DNA of 21,699 nucleotides. Origin: Flavobacteriales bacterium UBA5871 (GTDB taxonomy: Bacteria > Bacteroidota > Bacteroidia > Flavobacteriales_D > Crocinitomicaceae). The notes under the pieces are model-generated. The model was not told where the DNA came from. It searched no databases and was given only the letters and a program-made list of their open reading frames with translations. Location: NCBI GenBank assembly GCA_002432085.1, contig DJFN01000074.1, positions 1-21,699 of the forward strand, read 5' to 3'. Positions 15,548-21,699 of this stretch are shown in pieces (within the stretch, counting starts at the first letter, position 1; the number at the start of each line of letters is the position of its first letter). The translations under genes and the position numbers were made by a program.

Positions 15548-16159
15548 TTATTTATCTACTTCTAACATCAAAATCAGATAGATGATATGCCAGGCAAGCA
15601 CCGCCAGAACGATCCATAAAACGCCAGGAACCAGGAGGATAATCAGTACGTCGATCGCTGCCCAGATAAAGAAGCAAAGAATAATCGGAAACGTTCTGAT
15701 AAAGGCGTAAGCAGCCCACAGCGGCGGACAAATTAAAAGCAGTAGCAAAATAATCACCCCGCCTGTAACGTCGTCGATGTGCTGTTTTTGCGCTTGTTCC
15801 CGACTGCTTTTTTCATTGAAAACCGGCGTTTTTGATTCTGTTTTCTCAATGATCAAAGGTGATTCAGAATGGGTTGAAGGAAGTACCACGTAGACAGTTT
15901 CACGTGAATCTATAATTGGTTCATCAGGCAAAGAATCTGTTTGCGGCGAATGGCTTAGTGATGGAACCGCTGCTATTTCCGGGCGGATAGATTCCGTTTC
16001 CTTATTCGAAAGCGCCTCTCCAACAGCTGATTTAGCTTGCCGGAAAATACCGCGTCGTTCGATGTGAAAACCATTAAGGTAACGACGTTTCTGAATGGAA
16101 CAGCCTGACGCAGTCAACGCGAACAAAATCAATAGTAGTATCAGGCGGAATGATGGCAT
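15548..16159 (-). CDS. Putative lipoprotein with C-terminal multi-helix hydrophobic region
   Basis: I do not recognise a defined function. The 203-aa product starts with a lipoprotein-type signal (LILLLILFALTASGC, lipidated Cys at 20). The motif SIQKRRYLNGFHIERRG follows, like the KR-Y-x-x-G-[FY]-H-I stretch I recall from other Bacteroidota lipoproteins. Residues about 45-128 are polar and Ser/Glu-rich. From about 133 to 199 there are three hydrophobic helices containing ICPPLW and LLVPGVLW, vaguely like the PP and PG turns of Pmp3/YqaE proteins; that match is weak. A lipid anchor plus three membrane helices in one small protein is unusual. It is on the same strand as the feo operon, 70 nt downstream of it. 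Confidence 0.7.
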   Translation of the reverse strand: MPSFRLILLLILFALTASGCSIQKRRYLNGFHIERRGIFRQAKSAVGEALSNKETESIRPEIAAVPSLSHSPQTDSLPDEPIIDSRETVYVVLPSTHSESPLIIEKTESKTPVFNEKSSREQAQKQHIDDVTGGVIILLLLLICPPLWAAYAFIRTFPIILCFFIWAAIDVLIILLVPGVLWIVLAVLAWHIIYLILMLEVDK

Positions 16160-16229
16160 GTAAACCGGTTTTCACGGAACAATATACGTAAAAGCTTCCG
16201 CTACCGAACAGGAGGATTTGGAAACAAGC

Positions 16230-16349
16230 TCAAGGCTTATCACACTTCTCGCAGCCCTGTTTTTTCTTTCCCGACCACGAGCGGTAGAAGCGCATGCCGA
16301 GGTAGAACAGTGCGCCGGCCACCAGCACTATGACGAGAACGGTTTGCAT
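16230..16349 (-). CDS. FeoB-associated Cys-rich membrane protein
   Basis: This 39-aa protein has one N-terminal membrane helix (TVLVIVLVAGALFYLGMRFY) and a short basic cytoplasmic tail ending in GCEKCDKP, with a Cys-x-x-Cys pair. It fits the FeoB-associated Cys-rich membrane protein family, which occupies the position of FeoC in many feo operons; the CxxC may sense iron or bind a metal, but that is not proven. The ATG overlaps the TGA of the feoB reading frame (TGATG), so translation is coupled to the C-terminal part of feoB. If the feoB TAA is real, that coupling would be weakened. Confidence 0.85.
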   Translation of the reverse strand: MQTVLVIVLVAGALFYLGMRFYRSWSGKKKQGCEKCDKP

Positions 16350-18304
16350 CAGCTCAGCAATTGATAGGTAATGAAAGCACCAATATACGCCAGAAAGCCC
16401 ATGTATCCTAGCTGAACCAGTGGCCATTTCCACGATTTGGTCTCGCGTTTCACGATTGCCAGCGTGACCATGCATTGCATCGCAAAGGCATAGAATACGA
16501 GAAGCGAACAGCCGGTCGCGAGGGAATAAACAGGTGTTCCGTCGGCGCGTTTTTCTTCCCGCATGCGCTGAATCAACGGTTGTGGATCGTCGTCTTCCTG
16601 GTGAACGCTGTAAATGGTCGCCATAGAGCCCACAAAGACTTCACGCGCTGCAAACGATGTGATCAATGAAATCCCGATTTTCCAGTCGTAGCCAATCGGA
16701 CGAATGACCGGCTCGATGCCTTTTCCAAGCAATCCGATGTAGGAGTTTTCCAGCTTGGCGGCGGCTACCAGCTCGTTGTAATGGTCTTCTGCTTACGGCG
16801 TATGCTCAACAGGCTTTTCGACTGCTGCTGCCGCTTTTTCCATCCGATCGCCCGGCCCGAAGTTCGTTCCGGCCCACAGCAGGATGGAAATGGCGAGGAT
16901 GATCTTTCCGGCATCGATTACGAAGATTTTCGCCTTTTGCCAGACTTCCAGACCAACATTGCCCCAGCGAGGCGATTTATAGGAAGGAAGCTCGAGCAGG
17001 AAAATACTGCGTTCCTTGTTCCTGCGGAAGAATTGCTTGATCACTAACGCCACGAGCAGCGCCATGACCAATCCGAGCGCGTACATGCCGAACAAAATCA
17101 ATCCTTGCAGGTTCATAAAGCCGAGCACGGTCTTTTTCGGGATCACCAGCGCGATGAGCAAAGTGTAAACCGGAATGCGGGCGCTGCAGCTCATCAGCGG
17201 AGCCACGAGAATGGTTGTAAGTCGCTCGTTCCACGAATGAATGGTGCGCGTAGCCATAATGCCCGGAATCGCGCAGGCGGCGCTGGAAATGAGCGGGACG
17301 ACGCTTTTCCCGTTGAGTCCGAACGGGCGAACGAGCTTGTCCATAATGAACACCACGCGCGCCATATAGCCCGTTTCTTCCAGGATAGCCAGCAAAAAGA
17401 AGAGCAAGGCGATCTGCGGAACGAAGATCACCACACCACCGATTCCGGCAATGATTCCTTCGGCCAGCAGACTCGTGAGCATGCCTTCCGGCAACGAAGC
17501 TTCAGTGATTTCGGTCAGCCAGGCAAAACCGGCGTCGATAAGGTCCATAGGGTAGGAGGCCAGCCAGAAAACCGACTGGAATATGATCAGTAACAGCGCG
17601 AAAAAGAAGACGTATCCGAATACCGGATGAACGAGCCAGCGATCGAGCTTCGAAGTAAACGAAGCGCTTGCTTCCGGTTCTTTTTTACTTACAGCCGCGG
17701 CTACAATCGGGCGGATTCGCTCAAAACGGCGGTTCGTATCGGCTTCCTGTGCGGCTTCGTCGCCCAAAGCGATAAACGGTGCTGTTGCAGGTGTCGCTTG
17801 TTTTCCGCGCAGCTGTGCAATCGCTTCGACGAGCGCGTCTTTTCCTGTACCGATGCGCGCATTGCTGCGAACGATAATAGCATTCGGAAAAGCCTGCTGC
17901 AATTGGTCGGTATCGATGATCAGACCGTTGCGAGCCGCGAGATCGGTCATGTTGAGCACCAGGATGGTCGGCAAACCGGTATCGTAGATCTGCGTGAACA
18001 GCAATAGATTACGCTCCAGATTCGAGGCATCTGTGACGACGATAGCGCCTTCCGGATAGTCTTTGTGCTGCGGATTGCTGATAACGTCGTAAACGACCTG
18101 TTCGTCTTTCGAGCGCGGGTAAATGCTGTAGGTTCCCGGAAAGTCGATCAATCGACCGGTTTCCCCCTGAACGGTGAGCTCGCCGGTAAATTTGTCGACG
18201 GTAACGCCCGGAAAGTTCCCGACGTGCTGGCGCAGACCGGTGAGCCGGTTAAAAAGCGAGCTTTTTCCCGTGTTCGGCTTCCCGAAAAGCGCAAATTGGT
18301 TCAT
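16349..18304 (-). pseudogene. feoB: Ferrous iron transporter FeoB, interrupted by an in-frame TAA
   Basis: FeoB is the inner-membrane Fe(II) transporter with a cytoplasmic G domain. From the ATG at 18304 the GTPase motifs are GKPNTGKSS (8-16), a G2 GVTVDKF, DFPGTYS (G3), LNMTD (G4) and SNARIG (G5). The membrane part includes the gate motif CAIPG and a later CSARIP. Codon 504 (16793-16795) is TAA, directly followed in the same frame by 147 codons of normal FeoB C-terminus (LENSYIG, GYDWKIGISLITSFAAREV, the last helices) to the TGA at 16349. No frameshift is involved. The stop lies in a poorly conserved loop (PVEHTP-stop-AEDHYNEL). Without it the protein would be about 651 aa. A recent nonsense mutation or a single-base sequencing error are both possible. 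No ATG suits re-initiation; the first candidate is a TTG at 16732. Confidence 0.9.
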
Positions 18305-18309
18305 GGCAG

Positions 18310-18537
18310 TCAACGGCTTTCTTCGACTAGCACGAGCGCAGCTTCTTCGAGCCGCATGGAAAGCACATAGCCGTCCACATCAACGGCGATCGGATCACCG
18401 AACGGAGCTTTGAACAACACCTTGACGGTCTTGCCGGTATAAAGTCCCATTTCGAGGAGCTTCGGACGAAGATCGCTCGGGCGGATTTCCGAAACGACAA
18501 CTGCGGATTGAAGGGGCACTTGCGCCAGGTTTCTCAT
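18310..18537 (-). CDS. feoA: FeoA family ferrous iron transport protein
   Basis: This small cytoplasmic SH3-like protein is the accessory partner of FeoB. From the ATG at 18537 it is 75 aa, the usual size. The family pattern is visible: LRPKLLEMGLYTGKTVKVLFKAPFGDPIAV followed by YVLSMRLEEAALVLVE. The frame extends to a Met at 18558, but that codon overlaps the predicted -7 element, so the shorter start is preferred. Five bases separate its TGA from the feoB ATG; the order feoA-feoB-Cys-rich protein is one operon. Confidence 0.93.
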   Translation of the reverse strand: MRNLAQVPLQSAVVVSEIRPSDLRPKLLEMGLYTGKTVKVLFKAPFGDPIAVDVDGYVLSMRLEEAALVLVEESR

Positions 18538-18555
18538 GCTGAAATTAAAACCTTG

Positions 18556-18586
18556 CAAAAATAGTCGATTTCAGAGGGAATTCAAC
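18556..18586 (-). promoter_or_regulatory. Predicted feo operon promoter
   Basis: On the minus strand TATTTTTG (18556-18563) matches TAnnTTTG and GTTG at 18583-18586 stands 19 nt upstream as a -33 element. Transcription would begin near 18549, just before the feoA ATG at 18537. No Fur box could be recognised by eye. Confidence 0.55.
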
Positions 18587-18602
18587 TACCGCAAAAGAGG
18601 TA

Positions 18603-20594
18603 TTATTCCTTCGCTTTCCGGCGTTCGGCGCGAATGCTTTTCTTTCTTAGCGCATCGTATTTCCGCAGCTCCGACAGGAAGTAAGCCGCACGGGCGTTTT
18701 CGGCCTTTTTCATGTAGCTGCGGTAACGCATGTAGCTTCCGTGACGCAGGAATTCGAGGCGTTTATCGGTTTGCAGCATCGGGCGGATCTTATCCATGGG
18801 GTTGATTTCCTTTGAAAGCAGCTTGTTGAACTCGCTAAGGTCGAATTTATAACCTTTGATCTGAGGTAGCAATCGCTGACTTTCCGCGAGGTAAAGATCG
18901 ATTCGGGCCGCGTAGATCGAATCTTCGGACAGCGATTTGAACGAAAGGGATTTTGCGCTGACCAACGCCTGTAGACTTTGACTGACCAGCGCGTCGTACC
19001 GTCGCATCAGCACGAGAATATCCGCCTGGTTTTTAACCAGCTGTTCGTAAAATGGCTTGGTGGAATAGTTATAAATGCTGTCGGCGTAGCGCATACGTTC
19101 CACGTAAAACGGCTTCACGGTGAAGAACTCATCCCCGTGTATCATGATCGGGAATTTCTTCAGGAATTTCAGCATCGCTTTCAGATCGTCGGCCTGCTGT
19201 TTGTACAGATCGGGCATAGGAGCTTCGCGTTCATATCGGATCGCAACATCTGCCTGGCTGTAAACGGCGAAAAGCGAATCTTTTTTCGGGATAAGCGATT
19301 GCGCCAGTTTCCAGAGCGAATCCGAAGCGGCCATGTGATCGGCGATGCGCTTTTCCTTGCCTTTCATTTCCTTTTCCGGTCGTACGATGCGTCGTATCAT
19401 CCCCTTTTTGAAACGCGTCATCTGGCGTTTCTGATGACTCAGCAGCCGTTCGTTATCCTTGTCGATCTTCAACGTGCTTTTGATCAGCTTTTTATTCGAT
19501 GTTTTACGCTGCAGCAATGCCTTGAAGTAAGCGTTGTCGTTCGCGATCCGTTCTTTTTTCCATTGTTCGCTGCGGCGTTTTTTGATGGCAAATTCGCGGT
19601 TGTTATCGTGCTTGTTGAGTTTGAACATGCTGTCCGAAATCGCGATATAGCCTCCCATCCGGATGAGGTTCATCGTGTCCGTAAGCAGCAGCTTTTCTTT
19701 TTCGTCGTACCAGCTTCGGTAAAGGCTGTCGGCCATGAGGAAATGATCGAATCCGCGGACCCGTCGGTTGTTCGGGTTGTTTTTCAGGCCTCTGTTGCCT
19801 TCCAGTTCCCATTGCTGCATTTTATCGCGGGCCAGGTAGTCGTTAATGCCGAAGTTGTTTGCCTGGACTTCCGAATAGCGGTTGATATGCTCGGAAACAG
19901 GCAACCAGCCATTTTCGAACGTGTCGATCGGAACAGGATTGCTGAGCAGCTGGAACGCATCGATATTGGGATGGTGGGAAAGCGCCATTTTTCGCGGATC
20001 GACAAAAAACCATTGCGGATCGTAGCTTTTTAAGACGATCATCTTCTGTTTGTAGGGAATTTTGAACCAGAAAAAGAGCAATCGTCTGAACCATTGCCTT
20101 TTGGGTGTAAGCTTGCAGCTGCCCCAGGCGATGTCCATCAGCTCCCATTTCCCATTGACCAGTGCGGCCGACCATGCGTGCTCGTCGCGGATGATCGTGT
20201 CGTCGGCAAAATGGTCCCATTCGTGGATGTGTCCGTTGATGGTGACGGATTGAATGCCGGATTGCTTGCACAGCTCATCGAACAAACGCGCATAGCCTTC
20301 GCAAACGGCTCTTTTTCTCCGGAGAATGCGGTCGATAGATGGGCCTGTTACGCCGCGGCGCATGAACGCTCTGTAATCATAAATGATGTTGTTGGCGATC
20401 CAGTACGAGATAGCAATGACTTTGCTGGCGTCGTCGGAATAGGGCGATGTGAGGTAATTCGCCAGCCGAACCGGGTCCTGGCTTTCACTGCGCGGCACTT
20501 TTTTCGACCGTTTCTGAATGGCGACCGTGTCGATCTGTCCGGAGACAGCAAACGACAGGCAGACAGAAAGAACCAGAAACAGGGCGTTGCGCAT
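18603..20594 (-). CDS. Exported transglutaminase-like protein with long helical C-terminus
   Basis: The 663-aa product begins with a signal peptide (about 1-19, cleaved before QIDTV). A transglutaminase-like (papain-fold) domain covers about residues 40-165, with the catalytic triad visible as Cys98 in RAVCEGYARLFDEL, His139 in RDEHAWSAALVNGKW and Asp154 in LMDIAWG. Residues about 180-663 do not resemble any domain I know; they are strongly helical, rich in Lys/Arg with many Leu, and end in a basic tail (RKKSIRAERRKAKE). Such domains may be proteases or peptide-linking enzymes; the substrate is unknown. Upstream on the minus strand, TAACTTTTG (20630-20638) is a -7-like element with one extra T. 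It is separated from xseB by about 47 nt on the same strand. Confidence 0.85.
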   Translation of the reverse strand: MRNALFLVLSVCLSFAVSGQIDTVAIQKRSKKVPRSESQDPVRLANYLTSPYSDDASKVIAISYWIANNIIYDYRAFMRRGVTGPSIDRILRRKRAVCEGYARLFDELCKQSGIQSVTINGHIHEWDHFADDTIIRDEHAWSAALVNGKWELMDIAWGSCKLTPKRQWFRRLLFFWFKIPYKQKMIVLKSYDPQWFFVDPRKMALSHHPNIDAFQLLSNPVPIDTFENGWLPVSEHINRYSEVQANNFGINDYLARDKMQQWELEGNRGLKNNPNNRRVRGFDHFLMADSLYRSWYDEKEKLLLTDTMNLIRMGGYIAISDSMFKLNKHDNNREFAIKKRRSEQWKKERIANDNAYFKALLQRKTSNKKLIKSTLKIDKDNERLLSHQKRQMTRFKKGMIRRIVRPEKEMKGKEKRIADHMAASDSLWKLAQSLIPKKDSLFAVYSQADVAIRYEREAPMPDLYKQQADDLKAMLKFLKKFPIMIHGDEFFTVKPFYVERMRYADSIYNYSTKPFYEQLVKNQADILVLMRRYDALVSQSLQALVSAKSLSFKSLSEDSIYAARIDLYLAESQRLLPQIKGYKFDLSEFNKLLSKEINPMDKIRPMLQTDKRLEFLRHGSYMRYRSYMKKAENARAAYFLSELRKYDALRKKSIRAERRKAKE

Positions 20595-20641
20595 GATGAG
20601 GTGTTGGTTATTAGAAGGTTGAGTGCCGGCAAAAGTTACAG

Positions 20642-20836
20642 CTACTCATTTTTCGAAGCCAGATCATCGAGGATCTTCTGCACGTCGTTTTCCGTTGAAG
20701 TCAGCTTTTCCTTGCAGAAAGCGATCAGCTCAGCGGCGCGTTTGACCTTTTCCGACAGGCTGTCTACGGAAATTTCACCCGATTCGATGTCGGAGATGAT
20801 TTCCTGGAGTTCGTTGTATGCGGATTCGTATGTCAT
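20642..20836 (-). CDS. xseB: Exodeoxyribonuclease VII small subunit
   Basis: XseB is the small subunit of exonuclease VII, which binds the long XseA helices and degrades single-stranded DNA. The 64-aa product has the family pattern YNELQEIISDIESGEISVD, then LSEKVKRAAELIAFCKEKL and the final VQKIL. The ATG at 20836 gives the normal length; the frame is open far upstream but that sequence is repeat-like. A promoter element lies just upstream. It follows xseA on the same strand after a 169-nt gap, longer than the usual overlap of these genes. Confidence 0.94.
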   Translation of the reverse strand: MTYESAYNELQEIISDIESGEISVDSLSEKVKRAAELIAFCKEKLTSTENDVQKILDDLASKNE

Positions 20837-20841
20837 ATTAG

Positions 20842-20874
20842 CGAAAATACAAATTCTATTTTTTTCACCACAAA
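20842..20874 (-). promoter_or_regulatory. Predicted xseB promoter
   Basis: On the minus strand TATTTTCG (20842-20849, one mismatch to TAnnTTTG) is preceded by TTTG (20871-20874) at a 21-nt spacing. The -7 element lies 6 nt before the xseB ATG, so a transcript starting at the usual distance would be leaderless or begin at the start codon, which weakens the call. Confidence 0.35.
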
Positions 20875-20910
20875 CCTGCCTGTCGGCGGACAGGGGAGCA
20901 AAGGCGGGTT
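20873..20910. repeat. Intergenic palindromic repeat between xseA and xseB
   Basis: An outer stem AACCTGCC/GGCGGGTT encloses an inner hairpin CCTGTC-GGCG-GACAGG. The GTCCGCC word is shared with the palindromes that replace the D-arms of the tRNA-like copies at 2-303. Next to it (about 20931-20960) a TCCC...GGGA word pair is also present. The remaining gap to 21005 shows no gene. Confidence 0.5.
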
Positions 20911-21005
20911 GTGCGGCTGCGGATGTGATTCCGTCCCGATAGTTCGGATCGAAGGGAGCAAAGAGGTGTGACCACTTTGTGGCACAGAAAATAGATCTGA
21001 TAAAT

Positions 21006-21699
21006 CTATGAATCGGAGTGACTGTTGGCCGCTGACTGGAGACCAGAAACCGGACGACTGGAGACTGTTTTAGCAATTACCGTCATTTCCGCTTGAATTA
21101 TGCGAATTTCCTCGTCCTCAATAGGAATATTGTCAGCCGAAAGCACGCCTTTTTCGTTTGTTACGATGGAATAGCCACGGCGTAAAACATGGATCGGATC
21201 TACGAGCTGCAATTGCCGTTCGATGGTTTCCAGCTGCTTACCGGATTCGGTTACGATCTTCGGACTTTGTCGCACCAGCGATTGCTGCAGATTGACGAGC
21301 GTATTCCGCTTACGTGACAAATTATTCCGACTGTGAATGCCGATGAACGAAGACGTTTGCTGCAGGTTTTTCTGAAGCGTTTGCATGTATTGCGAGGCCA
21401 GTGGTTTCAGGAGCAAACGGTTACGATCGAGCCGGTTTGCCTGTTCCTGAATGCCGTATCGGACGACGCGCTGGAAATCTTTTACGAGCGCCAGATTTTC
21501 CGCTTTTTGTTCCTGCAAATGCCGCTTGGTTTCCGACTGAAACAATTTCAATTCCTGGTTGAAGGTGTTCTTCCAATAGCCGAGCAATTGTTTCGCCAGC
21601 ACGGGAATCTGCGTCAGTGCCTGATCGAGCGGCTCGTCGAGCTCTTCAAAGATCCGCAGGAAATAATACGCCAGGTCGGAAGGTGTGATGCCGTTGTTG
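21006..21699 (-). CDS. xseA: Exodeoxyribonuclease VII large subunit, C-terminal part (runs off the window)
   Basis: This is the catalytic subunit of exonuclease VII; only about 230 C-terminal residues are inside the window and the frame is open to its last base (NNGITPSDLAYYFLRIFEEL upstream of VLAKQLLGYW). The visible part is the long coiled-coil domain (about 21190-21600) and the family end block DPIHVLRRGYSIVTNEKG ... IIQAEMTVIAKTVSS. The last residues (RPVSGLQSAANSHSDS) do not look like XseA and are encoded by the GACTGGAGAC repeat described separately. The N-terminal OB-fold and the catalytic core lie outside the window. Confidence 0.92.
   Translation of the reverse strand, partial: NNGITPSDLAYYFLRIFEELDEPLDQALTQIPVLAKQLLGYWKNTFNQELKLFQSETKRHLQEQKAENLALVKDFQRVVRYGIQEQANRLDRNRLLLKPLASQYMQTLQKNLQQTSSFIGIHSRNNLSRKRNTLVNLQQSLVRQSPKIVTESGKQLETIERQLQLVDPIHVLRRGYSIVTNEKGVLSADNIPIEDEEIRIIQAEMTVIAKTVSSRPVSGLQSAANSHSDS
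21034..21067. repeat. GACTGGAGAC repeat within the 3' end of xseA
   Basis: GACTGGAGAC occurs twice (from about 21034 and 21056) with ACCAGAAACCGGAC between, the same word family as the spacer repeat at 10838-10880. Here it is read through in frame and encodes the last residues of XseA. Confidence 0.5.

Noticed and set aside
15896..15911. AGTTTCACGTGAATCT as an additional parS site
   Set aside because: It has three mismatches, including two in the conserved right arm, and lies within a coding region. Too weak to call.
16230..16475. An 81-aa version of the small Cys-rich protein starting at 16475
   Set aside because: Its first half is out-of-frame feoB. The ATG at 16349 that overlaps the feoB TGA gives exactly the 39-aa family-type protein.
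16732..16792. A frameshift as the cause of the feoB split
   Set aside because: The two halves are in the same frame and adjoin directly across one TAA codon, so it is a nonsense codon, not a frameshift.

Overview
The window reads as a chromosomal segment of a member of the Bacteroidota, most likely Flavobacteriales. The evidence is a secreted metalloprotease with a C-terminal type IX secretion sorting domain, repeated TAnnTTTG-type promoter elements, the long form of IspG, and the gene order DUF4175-like protein / small ATPase / ybeY / mnmG that I associate with flavobacteria. No transposase, integrase, phage gene or CRISPR array is visible. Most content is housekeeping.

Layout. Positions 1-413 hold one intact tRNA-Cys(GCA) on the minus strand. 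It is surrounded by three degenerate tRNA-Cys-like copies whose D-arm is replaced by a TCCGCC-nnn-GGCGGA palindrome. Then come folB and gltX (minus, 1 nt apart). Divergent from gltX is a plus-strand operon: a 1120-aa membrane/coiled-coil protein, an RsbW-like ATPase, ybeY (TAATG overlap) and mnmG with its own promoter. Convergent to it is ispG (minus), then a secreted M43 metalloprotease (minus). Two overlapping plus-strand genes follow (MmcQ/YjbR-like and an S4 RNA-binding protein). The rest is on the minus strand: catalase, a membrane lipoprotein, a feoA-feoB-small Cys-rich protein operon (feoB carries an in-frame TAA), a secreted transglutaminase-like protein, xseB and the 3' part of xseA, which runs off the window end.

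How the genes work together. The feo operon imports ferrous iron and the neighbouring catalase removes peroxide, so they may share an iron/oxidative-stress context, although nothing shows co-transcription. gltX, mnmG, ybeY and tRNA-Cys serve translation. xseA/xseB make exonuclease VII. folB and ispG serve folate and isoprenoid synthesis.

Most notable signals: (1) a cluster of ParB-binding (parS) sites around mnmG, one a full match to TGTTNCACGTGAAACA and overlapping the mnmG promoter, which suggests the replication origin is not far away; (2) the tandem array of palindrome-bearing tRNA-Cys fragments, two of which lie in the predicted leader of the real tRNA; (3) the nonsense codon splitting an otherwise clean feoB; (4) three families of short self-similar repeats in the gaps, one of which appears to have added a tail to XseA.
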